DNA from: Pseudomonas ovata
Lineage (GTDB): Bacteria; Pseudomonadota; Gammaproteobacteria; Pseudomonadales; Pseudomonadaceae
Assembly: GCF_003131185.1 (NCBI RefSeq)
Contig: NZ_QFFU01000003.1
Span: 299,773-363,772 of the forward strand
Reading direction: 5' to 3'
DNA: 64,000 nt
Shown: in pieces, positions 8,688 through 18,086 of the stretch
Layout: each line of letters opens with the position of its first letter
Position numbering within the stretch: position 1 is the first letter of the stretch
Made by a program: the position numbers and the translations under genes
Notes under the pieces: generated by a model
What the model was told of the DNA's origin: nothing
The model's database searches: none
The model's input: the letters and a program-made list of their open reading frames with translations, nothing else

Positions 8688-9746
8688 ATGAGCAAGCAAC
8701 CCTCCATCAGCTACAAAGACGCCGGTGTAGACATCGACGCCGGTGAAGCATTGGTCCAACGCATCAAAGGCGTGGCCAAGCGGACCGCGCGCCCCGAGGT
8801 CATGGGCGGTCTGGGAGGTTTCGGCGCGCTTTGCGAAATCCCGGCCGGCTACAAACAGCCCGTGCTGGTTTCCGGCACCGACGGTGTAGGCACCAAGCTG
8901 CGCCTGGCGCTGAACCTGAACAAGCACGACACCATCGGCATCGACCTGGTGGCCATGTGCGTCAACGACCTGGTGGTCTGTGGCGCCGAGCCATTGTTCT
9001 TCCTCGACTACTACGCCACCGGCAAGCTCAATGTCGACACCGCCGCTCAGGTGGTGACCGGCATCGGCGCCGGCTGTGAACTGGCCGGCTGCTCGCTGGT
9101 GGGCGGCGAGACCGCCGAAATGCCCGGCATGTACGAAGGCGAAGACTACGACCTGGCCGGCTTCTGCGTCGGCGTGGTGGAAAAGGCCGAGATCATCGAC
9201 GGCTCCAAAGTGGCCAGCGGTGACGCCCTGATCGCCCTGCCGTCGTCGGGCCCGCACTCCAACGGTTACTCGCTGATCCGCAAGATCATCGAAGTGGCCG
9301 GTGCCGACATCGAGAACATCCAGCTCGATGGCAAGCCGCTGACCGAACTGCTGATGGCCCCGACGCGCATCTACGTCAAGCCACTGCTCAAGCTGATCAA
9401 GGACACCGGCGCGGTCAAGGCCATGGCCCACATCACCGGTGGCGGCCTGCTGGACAACATCCCGCGCGTGCTGCCTGAAGGCGCCCAGGCCGTGGTCGAC
9501 GTGGCCAGCTGGCAGCGTCCGGCGGTCTTCGACTGGCTGCAGCAGCAGGGCAACGTCGAAGAACACGAAATGCACCGCGTCCTGAACTGCGGCGTGGGCA
9601 TGGTCATCTGTGTGGCCCAGGAGCACGTCGAGCAGGCGCTGAACGTACTGCGCGAGGCCGGCGAGCAGCCATGGGTGATCGGCCAGATCGCCACGGCCGC
9701 CGAAGGCGCGGCCCAGGTCGAGCTGAAAAACCTCAAGGCACATTGA
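8688..9746 (+). CDS. purM: Phosphoribosylformylglycinamidine cyclo-ligase
   Basis: AIR synthetase, step five of de novo purine synthesis: ATP-dependent cyclisation of FGAM to 5-aminoimidazole ribotide; cytoplasmic dimer. It has 352 residues, the normal length. Signatures are [12 protein letters not shown] at the N-terminus, [10 protein letters not shown] (substrate and ATP loop), [21 protein letters not shown] and [13 protein letters not shown]. The start at 8688 (MSKQPS) matches the family. Its stop overlaps the purN start by one base (TGATG), so purM and purN are coupled. Confidence 0.97.
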   Translation: MSKQPSISYKDAGVDIDAGEALVQRIKGVAKRTARPEVMGGLGGFGALCEIPAGYKQPVLVSGTDGVGTKLRLALNLNKHDTIGIDLVAMCVNDLVVCGAEPLFFLDYYATGKLNVDTAAQVVTGIGAGCELAGCSLVGGETAEMPGMYEGEDYDLAGFCVGVVEKAEIIDGSKVASGDALIALPSSGPHSNGYSLIRKIIEVAGADIENIQLDGKPLTELLMAPTRIYVKPLLKLIKDTGAVKAMAHITGGGLLDNIPRVLPEGAQAVVDVASWQRPAVFDWLQQQGNVEEHEMHRVLNCGVGMVICVAQEHVEQALNVLREAGEQPWVIGQIATAAEGAAQVELKNLKAH

Positions 9747-10408
9747 TGCCAGCGTCGAGTCCAGTGGCGCGCAATGTCGTGGTGTTGCTGTCCGGTAGCG
9801 GCAGCAACCTGCAAGCGATGATCGACCAGTTCAGTGAGGCCGGCAGCCCGGCGCGCATCGTCGCGGTGATTTCCAACCGCGCCGATGCCTTCGGCCTGCA
9901 ACGGGCCAGGGACGCGGGTATCAGCACCCGTGTCCTGGACCACAAGGGTTTCGCGGGCCGCGAGGCCTTCGACGCCGCCCTGGCCGAACTGATCGACGGT
10001 TTCGCGCCGGACCTGGTCGTGCTGGCCGGGTTCATGCGCATCCTCAGTGGCGATTTCGTGCGCCACTACCAGGGTCGCCTGCTCAACATCCACCCCTCGC
10101 TGCTGCCCCTCTACAAGGGCTTGCACACGCATCAAAGGGCGCTGGAGGCTGGTGATACCGAGCATGGCTGCAGCGTGCACTTCGTCACCGAGGAACTCGA
10201 TGGCGGACCGCTGGTCGTACAGTCGGTGGTTTCGGTAGAGTTGCACGACTCCCCTGAAACCCTGGCGCAGCGTGTCCATGCCCAGGAACACCGGATTTAC
10301 CCATTGGCCATCCGCTGGTTCGTCGAAGACCGTCTGCGTCTTGACGAACAAGGCGCTTCCCTCGATGGCCAGTTGCTCCCGGCCAGCGGCCATCTGATTC
10401 GAAACTAG
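9746..10408 (+). CDS. purN: Phosphoribosylglycinamide formyltransferase
   Basis: GAR transformylase, step three of purine synthesis, using 10-formyltetrahydrofolate; 220 residues. The glycinamide ribonucleotide loop SGSGSNLQA is at residues 16-24. The catalytic triad is visible as Asn114, His116 (LLNIHPSLLP) and Asp152 (EELDGGP). The ATG at 9746 overlaps the purM stop, so the long upstream frame extension is not used. It is followed after 8 bases by the DUF3108 gene, probably the same transcript, which ends at the terminator at 11150-11185. Confidence 0.96.
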   Translation: MPASSPVARNVVVLLSGSGSNLQAMIDQFSEAGSPARIVAVISNRADAFGLQRARDAGISTRVLDHKGFAGREAFDAALAELIDGFAPDLVVLAGFMRILSGDFVRHYQGRLLNIHPSLLPLYKGLHTHQRALEAGDTEHGCSVHFVTEELDGGPLVVQSVVSVELHDSPETLAQRVHAQEHRIYPLAIRWFVEDRLRLDEQGASLDGQLLPASGHLIRN

Positions 10409-10416
10409 GAGATTCC

Positions 10417-11130
10417 ATGCGTCGTGCCTTGCTCTTCGCTGCTGCTTTGCTTGCCCTGCCCGCCAGCCAGGCAGCCGAACTTCAGCCCTTCTCCGCCAGC
10501 TACACCGCCGACTGGAAGCAGCTGCCCATGAGCGGCACCGCCGAGCGCAGCCTGAAAGCCGGTGCCGATGGCGTCTGGAATCTCGATTTCAAGGCGTCGA
10601 TGGTCATTGCCAGCCTGTCCGAGTCGAGCACTTTGAAGGTCGATAAAGATGTCATGGTGCCGCTGACCTACAACTTCGAACGCAGCGGCCTGGGCAAGTC
10701 CAAGAAGGTCGACCTGGTGTTCGACTGGTCGACCAAGTTCGTCACCGGCTCCGACCGCAGCGATGCCGTCAAACTGCCGATCAACCGCGGCGTGCTCGAC
10801 AAGTCCACCTATCAACTGGCCTTGCAGCACGACGTGGCCGCCGGCAAGAAAAGCATGAGCTACCAGGTGGTCGACGGCGACGAACTGGACACCTATGACT
10901 TCCGCGTCCTGGGGTCTGAAAAGGTCAGCACCAAGGCCGGCCAGATCGATGCCATCAAGGTCGAGCGCGTGCGCGACCCGACGCAGAGCAAACGCACCAC
11001 CGTGCTCTGGTTTGCCAAGGACTGGGATTACCTGCTGGTGCGCCTGCAACAGGTCGAAACCGACGGCAAGGAGTACAACATCATGCTCCAGGACGGTACG
11101 GTCAACGGTAAGACCGTCAAGGGCAGCTAA
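10417..11130 (+). CDS. DUF3108 domain periplasmic protein
   Basis: A 237-residue exported protein with a clear Sec signal (MRR, a hydrophobic core and a cleavage site near SQAAE at residue 20). The rest is beta-rich and matches DUF3108 proteins found directly after purN in pseudomonads, with FSASYTADWKQLPMSGTAERSL and YDFRVLGSEKV. Function is unknown; family proteins have been suggested to have a beta-barrel-like or lipocalin-like fold. It has a good ribosome site (AGGAG) and is followed by an intrinsic terminator. Confidence 0.82.
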   Translation: MRRALLFAAALLALPASQAAELQPFSASYTADWKQLPMSGTAERSLKAGADGVWNLDFKASMVIASLSESSTLKVDKDVMVPLTYNFERSGLGKSKKVDLVFDWSTKFVTGSDRSDAVKLPINRGVLDKSTYQLALQHDVAAGKKSMSYQVVDGDELDTYDFRVLGSEKVSTKAGQIDAIKVERVRDPTQSKRTTVLWFAKDWDYLLVRLQQVETDGKEYNIMLQDGTVNGKTVKGS

Positions 11131-11149
11131 GCGCCAGGCCTGCGACAGC

Positions 11150-11185
11150 AAAAAGCCCCGGCTCGCGAGAACCGGGGCTTTTTTT
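11150..11185 (+). terminator. Intrinsic terminator after purMN-DUF3108
   Basis: AAAAAGCCCCGG and CCGGGGCTTTTTTT form a GC-rich stem with an A-run on one side and a T-run on the other, 19 bases after the DUF3108 stop. Confidence 0.92.
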
Positions 11186-11397
11186 CGCCGGCAAAAAGTG
11201 CCGGACGCTTACATGAAAAATGCTTCATGAAACATTAAGAAACAATCAAATCCTTATAAATCAATAGCTTGAATAATTTTCAGGATAGTTCAGCCACATA
11301 TTGCCCTGCACAAGGGCTTTACTTAGGAAGCTAACAAAACCTATAAAGAAGGCCTGCGACAGATCGCCGCAGTTTCCAGATTCAGGAGCTGAACGAC

Positions 11398-11577
11398 ATG
11401 ACTGTAAAAGTGACCGAGCGCGACGATGCCCACCTTTCCCATGAAACCGTAGCCCACGGCATTCACGTCTGGGACGTCTACCAGCAGGATCAACTGGTCG
11501 GCATGTTCCATGACGAGTCCGATGCCCAGCGCTACAAGGCCGAGCTCGAAGAACAGGAAAATCGCAGAGGCCACTGA
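11398..11577 (+). CDS. Small conserved hypothetical protein (59 aa)
   Basis: This short gene has ATG at 11398 with AGGAG 9 bases upstream and TGA at 11575-11577, followed directly by an intrinsic terminator. That is strong gene structure despite its length. The product has 59 residues and is acidic at the C-terminus (AELEEQENRRGH), with the internal motif HGIHVWDVYQQDQLVGMFHDE. No function is recognised. The 200-base leader upstream is AT-rich and likely contains its promoter. Confidence 0.75.
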   Translation: MTVKVTERDDAHLSHETVAHGIHVWDVYQQDQLVGMFHDESDAQRYKAELEEQENRRGH

Positions 11578-11590
11578 GCCTGATCTCTTG

Positions 11591-11625
11591 AAAGACAAAA
11601 CCCGCCTTGAGCGGGTTTTGTCTTT
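11591..11625 (+). terminator. Intrinsic terminator after the 59-aa gene
   Basis: AAAGACAAAACCCGC and GCGGGTTTTGTCTTT form a 15-bp perfect stem around CTTGA; the T-rich arm ends the small gene's transcript. It may also serve the convergent DUF2058 gene. Confidence 0.88.
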
Positions 11626-11649
11626 GCGTTGATCAGCCGATGAAGAGGC

Positions 11650-12189
11650 TTACCACATCAGGTCATCAGGGATCTGATAGGCCGCATACGGGTCGTCGGC
11701 ATCCGGTGCTTCGGTCGGGGTATTGAGCAACACGATACGGCGCGGGTCGCGCTCCTGGATCTTCAGGGCCGGCTCGCGCGGGATGATCTCGTAGCCCCCA
11801 CCATGGTGCACGATCGCCAGCGAGCCGCTGCTGAGCTTGTTGCGCACCAGCGCATTGACCGGGATGCGCTTGACCTTCTTGTCGTCGACAAAGTTGTAAT
11901 AGTCTTCAGTGGTCAGCTTGGGAATGCGTGACACTTCGATCAGTTGCTTGACCTGCGCGGCACGGGCCTTGGCTTCGGCCTTTTCCTGCTGCTGGCGATT
12001 GAGCTCCTGGTCACGCCTGGCCTTTTCGGCCATCGCTTCCTGGGCGGCACGCTTTTGCGAGTCGTCGGCCTCGATCTGGCCCTTGTGCACCAGGCGCTGT
12101 TCTTTCTGCTTGGCTTTACCGGCCTGCTTGGCCTGCTTTTCGTTGACCAGACCTGCCTTGAGCAACTGGTCGCGTAGGGAAAGGCTCAT
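11650..12189 (-). CDS. DUF2058 (YaiL-like) protein
   Basis: A 179-residue soluble protein. Residues 15-85 are extremely rich in Lys, Glu, Gln and Ala (AGKAKQKEQRLVHKGQ onward), predicting a long charged coiled coil. The C-terminal globular part carries DYYNFVDDKKVKRIPV and YEIIPREPALKI, typical of DUF2058. The E. coli relative YaiL is described as nucleoid or polynucleotide associated; the activity is not established. Start at 12189, 11 bases after the mazG stop, so the two probably form an operon. Confidence 0.85.
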   Translation of the reverse strand: MSLSLRDQLLKAGLVNEKQAKQAGKAKQKEQRLVHKGQIEADDSQKRAAQEAMAEKARRDQELNRQQQEKAEAKARAAQVKQLIEVSRIPKLTTEDYYNFVDDKKVKRIPVNALVRNKLSSGSLAIVHHGGGYEIIPREPALKIQERDPRRIVLLNTPTEAPDADDPYAAYQIPDDLMW

Positions 12190-12200
12190 TGTCTACTCGC

Positions 12201-13052
12201 TTATTCGATTTCACGCACCACACCACACAGGGATGGATGCTTTTCCTGTCGTTTGGCTTCGCCCCACAGGGCATCGAGTTCTTCCAGGCTGCACGCCTCA
12301 AGCGCACGGCCCTGATCACGCACCACCGCTTCGATGAAGCGAAAGCGCCGGTCGAACTTGCCGTTTGCCGAGCGTAGCGCAGTTTCGGGGTCGACTTTAA
12401 GGTGGCGCGCCAGATTCACCACTGAAAACAGCAAATCACCGATCTCATCGGCCATGTGCCCGGCATCGCCTTCGGCCATGGCCTCCAGCACTTCATCGAG
12501 TTCTTCGCGGACCTTGTCGACCACCGGCAAGGCGGCCGGCCAGTCAAACCCGACCTGCGCCGCGCGCTTTTGCAATTTGCCGGCCCGCGACAACGCCGGC
12601 AAGGCCACCGGCACATCGTCAAGCAACGACAACTGCTCCGGGGCATCGGCCTGCTCAGCGCGCTCCTGGGCCTTGATCTCGTCCCAGCGCCGACTGACCT
12701 CGCTTTCGCTCAGGCGCGGGGTTTCCAGCGGCGCATACAGCTCGCCGGTGGGAAACACATGTGGATGGCGGCGCAGCAACTTGCGGGTGATGCCGTCCAC
12801 CACCGCATCGAACTCGAAGCGCCCTTCTTCCTTGGCCAACTGGGCGTAGAACACCACCTGAAACAACAGGTCGCCCAGCTCACCCTGAAGATGAGCAAAG
12901 TCGGACCGTTCGATGGTATCGGCCACTTCATAAGCCTCTTCCAGCGTATGCGGCACGATGCTGGCGTAGGTCTGCTTCAAGTCCCATGGGCACCCGTACT
13001 GCGGATCACGCAGCCGGGCCATGAGGTTCAACAGGTCTTGCAACTGATACAT
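12201..13052 (-). CDS. mazG: Nucleoside triphosphate pyrophosphohydrolase MazG
   Basis: Hydrolyses (d)NTPs to NMP and PPi, clearing aberrant nucleotides; in E. coli it also lowers ppGpp. 283 residues contain two MazG all-alpha domains. The N-terminal one has CPWDLKQTYASI and HTLEEAYEVADTIE, with metal ligands in GELGDLLFQVVFYAQL. The C-terminal one has VREELDEVLEAMAEGD and DEIGDLLFSVVNLARHL. It lies just downstream of relA, a meaningful pairing, with only a REP doublet between them (13071-13196). An upstream ribosome site is weak (GGGGG region before the ATG). Confidence 0.95.
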   Translation of the reverse strand: MYQLQDLLNLMARLRDPQYGCPWDLKQTYASIVPHTLEEAYEVADTIERSDFAHLQGELGDLLFQVVFYAQLAKEEGRFEFDAVVDGITRKLLRRHPHVFPTGELYAPLETPRLSESEVSRRWDEIKAQERAEQADAPEQLSLLDDVPVALPALSRAGKLQKRAAQVGFDWPAALPVVDKVREELDEVLEAMAEGDAGHMADEIGDLLFSVVNLARHLKVDPETALRSANGKFDRRFRFIEAVVRDQGRALEACSLEELDALWGEAKRQEKHPSLCGVVREIE

Positions 13053-13070
13053 GGGGGATTTCCTGGCCGA

Positions 13071-13196
13071 CGTAGGAGCGCGCTTGCCCGCGACAAGGTC
13101 CGCAAGGACCTTCCTACGATAGTGAGGCCACCATTTTTGCGAGCGCTAGCGCACTCGGTCGCGGTGGTCCGGCATTCCGGCAAGCGCGCTCCTACG
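13071..13196. repeat. REP doublet (palindromic repeat, CGTAGGAGCGCGC family)
   Basis: Two inverted arms, CGTAGGAGCGCGCTTGCC at the left and its complement ending CGCTCCTACG at the right, flank a divergent centre. The right arm runs into the relA stop codon: TAG at 13194-13192 is part of the repeat. Related copies lie at 23330, 31358, 40569, 43976 and 48554. Confidence 0.85.
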
Positions 13197-15432
13197 ATGT
13201 CTTGTTGCGTCGGGTTTCGATGATATTCGGCAACTGGGCAATTCGCCCCAGCAACCGGCCCAGGGCCTCAAGCCCTGGAATCTCGATGGTCAGCGACATC
13301 AGCGCGGTGTTGTCTTCCTTGTTCGAGCGGGTGTTGACCGCCAGCACGTTGATGCGCTCGTTGAGCAGCACCTGGGTGACGTCACGCAGCAGACCTGAAC
13401 GGTCATAGGCACGAATGATGATGTCCACCGGGTAGGTGAGCACCGGCGCCGGCCCCCAACTGACCTGGATGATCCGTTCCGGCTCGCGGCCGCCCAGCTG
13501 CAGCACCGAGGCGCAGTCCTGACGGTGAATGGTCACGCCGCGTCCCTGGGTGATGTAGCCGACAATCGCGTCGCCCGGCACCGGCTGGCAGCAGCCGGCG
13601 ATCTGCGTCATCAGGTTGCCGACGCCCTGGATCTGGATGTCGCCGCGCTTGCCAGGACGGTAGCCGGTGGCCTTGCGCGGGATCAGCTCGACTTCGTTGA
13701 GGCGCTCCGGCTCGACCTGCTGTTGCGCCAGGTTGACCAGTTGCGTCAGGCGCAGATCGCCCGCACCCAAGGCCGCGAACAGGTCCTCGGCGGTCTTGTA
13801 GTTGGCTTTTTCGGCCAGCTTGTCGAAGTCGACCTGGCCCAGCGCCACACGCGCCAGCTCGCGTTCGAGCAGGGTCTTGCCGGCAGCGACGTTCTGGTCG
13901 CGTGCCTGCAGCTTGAACCAGTGGACGATCTTGGCCCGTGCCCGTGAAGTGGTGATGTAGCCCAGGTTGGAGTTCAGCCAGTCGCGGCTCGGCGTGCCGT
14001 GCTTGCTGGTGATGATCTCGACCTGCTCACCGGTCTGCAGGCTGTAGTTGAGCGGCACGATGCGCCCGTTGATCTTGGCGCCCCGGCAGTTGTGGCCGAT
14101 CTCGGTGTGCACCCGGTAGGCAAAGTCCAGCGGCGTCGCCCCCTTGGGCAGGTCGATGGCGTGGCCGTCCGGGGTGAACACGTAGACGCGGTCGGGTTCG
14201 ATGTCGACCCGCAGCTGTTCGGCCAGGCCACCGATATCGCCCAGTTCTTCGTGCCATTCCAGCACCTGGCGCAGCCACGAGATTTTCTCTTCGTAGTGGT
14301 TGGAGCCGGACTTGACGTCGGTGCCCTTGTAGCGCCAGTGCGCACACACCCCCAGCTCGGCCTCTTCGTGCATGGCGTGGGTGCGGATCTGCACTTCCAG
14401 TACCTTGCCTTCCGGGCCGATGACGGCGGTGTGCAGCGAGCGATAGCCATTTTCCTTGGGGTTGGCGATGTAGTCGTCGAACTCCTTGGGAATGTGCCGC
14501 CACAAGGTATGCACGATGCCCAGCGCGGTGTAGCAGTCGCGCATTTCCGGCACCAGCACGCGCACAGCGCGCACGTCGTAGATCTGGCTGAAGGCCAGGC
14601 CCTTGCGCTGCATCTTGCGCCAGATCGAATAGATGTGTTTGGCCCGGCCGCTGATGTCGGCCTTGACGCCGGTGGCTTGCAGCTCGTTGTCGAGCTGGCT
14701 CATCACATCATTGATGAAGCGCTCGCGGTCCAGGCGCCGCTCGTGCAGCAGCTTGGCGATCTGCTTGTACTGCTCGGGCTCCAGGTAGCGGAAAGACAGG
14801 TCTTCCAGCTCCCATTTGATATGGCCGATGCCCAGGCGATGCGCCAGCGGCGCATAGATGTCGAAGACTTCACGGGCGACGCGGTTGCGCTTTTCTTCGT
14901 CGGTGTTCTTTACCGCCCGGATGGCGCAGGTGCGCTCGGCCAGCTTGATCAGCGCCACACGCACGTCGTCGACCATGGCCACGAGCATCTTGCGCAGGTT
15001 CTCGACCTGGGTCTGGCTGCCCAGCACCAGCGACTGGCGCGGGCTGAGGCTGGCGCTGATGGCGGCCATGCGCAGCACGCCGTCGATCAGCTTGGCCACG
15101 GTCGCACCAAAGCGCTCTTCGACCTGCGCCAGCGGGATGACCCCTTCGCGCACGCCGCGATAGATGACCGCCGCGATCAGGGTGTCCTGGTCGAGCTTGA
15201 GGTCCGCCAGAATTTCGGCGATTTCCAGTCCCGTCTGGGAGCTGGACGTGCCATCCGCCCAATCGTTGGTGGTGGCCTTGTTCTGCTGCTCGGCTTGCCG
15301 GGCGAATTCGCAGGCCGCTTTCATGGCCTCGCGATCCAGAATCAGATCGACGCTGACGATATGATCGAGCCATGCGTCGAGATTGATACTGCCGTCAGTG
15401 TTGACCGGCTGGTGTGCTCTCACCTGTACCAT
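13192..15432 (-). CDS. relA: GTP pyrophosphokinase (p)ppGpp synthetase RelA
   Basis: Ribosome-dependent synthesis of (p)ppGpp under amino-acid starvation. 746 residues in the usual order: an inactive HD pseudo-hydrolase (residues about 25-190, where the HDxxED metal motif is replaced by YRGVREG), the synthetase domain (about 240-360, YRSLHTAVIGPEGKVLEVQIRT region), TGS (about 405-470, VFTPDGHAIDLPKGATPLDFAY), helical and zinc-finger-like parts (IAGCCQPVPGDAIVGY), and a C-terminal ACT domain (PVDIIIRAYDRSGLLRDVTQVL). Loss of the hydrolase motif distinguishes it from bifunctional SpoT. Its stop codon lies within the adjoining REP arm. Confidence 0.97.
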   Translation of the reverse strand: MVQVRAHQPVNTDGSINLDAWLDHIVSVDLILDREAMKAACEFARQAEQQNKATTNDWADGTSSSQTGLEIAEILADLKLDQDTLIAAVIYRGVREGVIPLAQVEERFGATVAKLIDGVLRMAAISASLSPRQSLVLGSQTQVENLRKMLVAMVDDVRVALIKLAERTCAIRAVKNTDEEKRNRVAREVFDIYAPLAHRLGIGHIKWELEDLSFRYLEPEQYKQIAKLLHERRLDRERFINDVMSQLDNELQATGVKADISGRAKHIYSIWRKMQRKGLAFSQIYDVRAVRVLVPEMRDCYTALGIVHTLWRHIPKEFDDYIANPKENGYRSLHTAVIGPEGKVLEVQIRTHAMHEEAELGVCAHWRYKGTDVKSGSNHYEEKISWLRQVLEWHEELGDIGGLAEQLRVDIEPDRVYVFTPDGHAIDLPKGATPLDFAYRVHTEIGHNCRGAKINGRIVPLNYSLQTGEQVEIITSKHGTPSRDWLNSNLGYITTSRARAKIVHWFKLQARDQNVAAGKTLLERELARVALGQVDFDKLAEKANYKTAEDLFAALGAGDLRLTQLVNLAQQQVEPERLNEVELIPRKATGYRPGKRGDIQIQGVGNLMTQIAGCCQPVPGDAIVGYITQGRGVTIHRQDCASVLQLGGREPERIIQVSWGPAPVLTYPVDIIIRAYDRSGLLRDVTQVLLNERINVLAVNTRSNKEDNTALMSLTIEIPGLEALGRLLGRIAQLPNIIETRRNKTS

Positions 15433-15587
15433 GCATTACCTTCCCTACGGCGCGATGAATAGCGCCGACAGTCGCCTGCCTTCTTGCGCGAATGCCACTT
15501 GCGGGGCCCACAAGCACCGGCATTCGCGGGCCGGTCGGATTAAACGAGATTCCCTGTCAGTACCGGCTCGATCCTCTGAACCGTTGC

Positions 15588-16943
15588 TCACTCACTCATT
15601 TCGAATAAAGCCATCGCCTCGACATGCGCCGTCTGCGGAAACATGTCGAGAATTCCGGCGCGTTTTAACCGGTAGCCCTGCCTGACCAGCTCGACCGTGT
15701 CGCGGGCCAGGGTTGCCGGGTTACATGACACATATAACAGGCGCCGCGCGCCTGACTGGCCGATCTGGCGCACCACATCAAAGGCGCCATCGCGCGGTGG
15801 GTCCAAGAGTACCGCAGAACACCCGTCTACAGCGCCCTCTGCCACCGCCTGCGAGCCGGAAAGATCGGCCTGGCGGAACGTGACGTTGGCCAGCCTGTTG
15901 GCCTGGGCATTGAGGGCGGCGCGCTCGACCATCGTCTGCACGCCCTCGATGGCCAGCACTTCACGCACCTGGCCGGCCAGCGGCAAGGCAAAGTTGCCCA
16001 GCCCGCAGAACAGGTCCATGACCCGCTCATGAGGCTGCGGCGCCAGCCAGTCCAGCGCCTGTTCGATCATCAACGTGTTGACCTGCGCGTTGACCTGGAT
16101 GAAATCGCCGGGGCGCCAGGCCAGGCTCAGGTTCCAGGGCTCAAGCCGATAGCCCAGCGCCTGCGTCGGGTCGACCGGGTATGGCTCGCCGTCACCGTGC
16201 AGCCAGAGCTGCGCCTGATGCGCCTTGCAAAAGTCATGCAGGATGCCCAGGTCGGCCTCGGCCAGGGGTGCGGTATGACGCAGCAACAGGGCGCGCGAGG
16301 TGCCGCTGAACAGCTCGACATGCCCCAGTGCCTGGGGTTTGCCAAGACGCGCGAGCAAGGCCGGCAGTTGCGCCATCATCGGTTGCAGCTCAGGCACCAG
16401 CACCGGGCAATGACCGATGGTGACAATATCCTGACTGGCTGCCGCCCGAAAACCGACGTCCAGCCGTCGCGCCTTCTGGTCCCAGCGCACCGCCACCCGC
16501 GCCCGGCGCCGGTAACCCAGCTCGGGGCCGACCAGGGGCGCCGACCATTGCTCGGGCGCTACACCGGCCACGCGCTGCAGCTGCTCGGCCAGCATCTCCT
16601 GCTTGAGCGCCAGTTGCTGGGCGTGGGGCATGTGCTGCACGCTGCACCCGCCGCAGCGGCCGAAATACTCACAGGCCGCCGGCCGACGCGACTCGCAGGC
16701 CTTGAAGACCCGCTCGGTGCGCGCCTCGACCACCTTGCCCCGGGCATTGAGCACCCGCGCCTCGACGTCTTCGCCGGCCAGGCTGCCGGTGACAAACCAG
16801 GTGCGGCCTTCGACGAAGCCGATCCCGCGGCCATCACTGGCCAGGCGCTCGATGACCAGGCGCTGCTTCTTGCCGACCGGCACCTGAGTGTTTTTCACCC
16901 CGCCGGCAGGCTGGAAGCGCAGCCCTCGTTCGTGTTTGGCCAT
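15588..16943 (-). CDS. rlmD: 23S rRNA (uracil(1939)-C(5))-methyltransferase RlmD
   Basis: SAM-dependent formation of m5U1939 in 23S rRNA. 451 residues: an N-terminal TRAM domain (about 20-80), the Fe-S cluster cysteines [10 protein letters not shown] (about 93-102) with a fourth Cys upstream in ACESRR, and a C-terminal Rossmann methyltransferase with [24 protein letters not shown] and the catalytic Cys loop [14 protein letters not shown]. The ATG at 16943 overlaps the cysM stop by one base (TGATG), so cysM and rlmD are coupled; relA is downstream, the usual Pseudomonas order. Confidence 0.96.
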   Translation of the reverse strand: MAKHERGLRFQPAGGVKNTQVPVGKKQRLVIERLASDGRGIGFVEGRTWFVTGSLAGEDVEARVLNARGKVVEARTERVFKACESRRPAACEYFGRCGGCSVQHMPHAQQLALKQEMLAEQLQRVAGVAPEQWSAPLVGPELGYRRRARVAVRWDQKARRLDVGFRAAASQDIVTIGHCPVLVPELQPMMAQLPALLARLGKPQALGHVELFSGTSRALLLRHTAPLAEADLGILHDFCKAHQAQLWLHGDGEPYPVDPTQALGYRLEPWNLSLAWRPGDFIQVNAQVNTLMIEQALDWLAPQPHERVMDLFCGLGNFALPLAGQVREVLAIEGVQTMVERAALNAQANRLANVTFRQADLSGSQAVAEGAVDGCSAVLLDPPRDGAFDVVRQIGQSGARRLLYVSCNPATLARDTVELVRQGYRLKRAGILDMFPQTAHVEAMALFEMSE

Positions 16944-17845
16944 CAGTTGGGGGCGTCGTAGACGCCGGTCGACAGGTAGCGGTCGCCGCGGTCACAGATA
17001 ATGGCGACGATCACGGCGTTCTCGACTTCACGCGACAGGCGCAGCATGCCGGCCACGGCACCGCCGGAGGACACGCCGCAGAAAATGCCTTCTTCGCGTG
17101 CCAGGCGACGCATCACATCCTCGGCCTCGGCCTGGCCCATGTCGATGATCCGGTCGACGCGATCGGACTCATAGATACGCGGCAGGTACTCTTCGGGCCA
17201 GCGGCGGATACCGGGGATGGCAGCACCTTCCATCGGTTGCAGACCGACGATCTGCACCGCCGGGTTCTGCTCCTTGAGGTAGCGCGAGGTGCCCATGATG
17301 GTGCCGGTGGTGCCCATCGAGCTGACGAAATGAGTAATGGTGCCAGCGGTCTGCTGCCAGATTTCCGGGCCGGTGCTGGTGTAGTGCGCCTGCGGGTTGT
17401 CACCGTTGGCGAACTGGTCCAGTACCTTGCCGCGGCCTTCGGCCTGCATGCGTTCGGCCAGGTCGCGGGCACCTTCCATGCCCTCCTCCTTGCTGACCAG
17501 GATCAGCTCGGCGCCATAGGCGGTCATGGCGGCCTTGCGCTCGGCACTGGAGTTGTCCGGCATGATCAGGATCATCCGGTAACCCTTGATGGCCGCAGCC
17601 ATCGCCAGGGCGATGCCGGTGTTGCCGGAGGTCGCCTCGATCAGCGTATCGCCGGGCTGGATCTGGCCGCGCCCTTCGGCACGGGTGATCATCGACAGCG
17701 CCGGGCGGTCCTTGACCGAGCCTGCGGGGTTATTACCTTCAAGCTTCAACAGGAGGGTATTGCGGGTGTCGCCACCGATACGCTGCAGGCGCACCAGTGG
17801 TGTGTTGCCGATGCAATCGGCAATGGTTTGATACTGCAGGGTCAT
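16943..17845 (-). CDS. cysM: Cysteine synthase B (O-acetylserine sulfhydrylase)
   Basis: PLP enzyme making L-cysteine from O-acetyl-L-serine and sulfide or thiosulfate. 300 residues. PLP lysine is Lys45 in [10 protein letters not shown]; the substrate loop is [12 protein letters not shown], the phosphate loop [18 protein letters not shown], and a C-terminal [10 protein letters not shown] follows. The shorter family length and the [11 protein letters not shown] region fit CysM rather than CysK. The reading frame is open for 100 codons upstream, but the ATG at 17845 starts at the family N-terminus ([18 protein letters not shown]). Divergent from gacS. Confidence 0.95.
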   Translation of the reverse strand: MTLQYQTIADCIGNTPLVRLQRIGGDTRNTLLLKLEGNNPAGSVKDRPALSMITRAEGRGQIQPGDTLIEATSGNTGIALAMAAAIKGYRMILIMPDNSSAERKAAMTAYGAELILVSKEEGMEGARDLAERMQAEGRGKVLDQFANGDNPQAHYTSTGPEIWQQTAGTITHFVSSMGTTGTIMGTSRYLKEQNPAVQIVGLQPMEGAAIPGIRRWPEEYLPRIYESDRVDRIIDMGQAEAEDVMRRLAREEGIFCGVSSGGAVAGMLRLSREVENAVIVAIICDRGDRYLSTGVYDAPN

Positions 17846-18086
17846 GGCGTATTCGCAATCCAGACTGCGGGGGTGCCTATCATAACGGCAAACGCCCAAA
17901 GCCCATATCACGCAAAGTGAGGCACTTATCACTAAAAAGAATAAGTCACTGTCGGCTTTGTCGTACGCCCGGCGCGCTGTCCGGCCCGCCAAGGCTGTAA
18001 CATGCGTCCATTGAATGACTACACTGCCTGTGCCGTATGTCTGTTTCCGACAGCGTGCCCACCTGACCTGCCGCCGGAGAATGCAT
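17846..18086. promoter_or_regulatory. Divergent promoter region cysM / gacS
   Basis: A 241-base gap, AT-richer than the flanks (for example CACTAAAAAGAATAAGTC near 17930). It must hold the promoters of cysM and gacS, but no operator was recognised with confidence. Confidence 0.35.

Noticed and set aside
13999..15462. Plus-strand 487-codon frame opposite relA
   Set aside because: Antisense shadow of relA; no ribosome site or recognisable domain.
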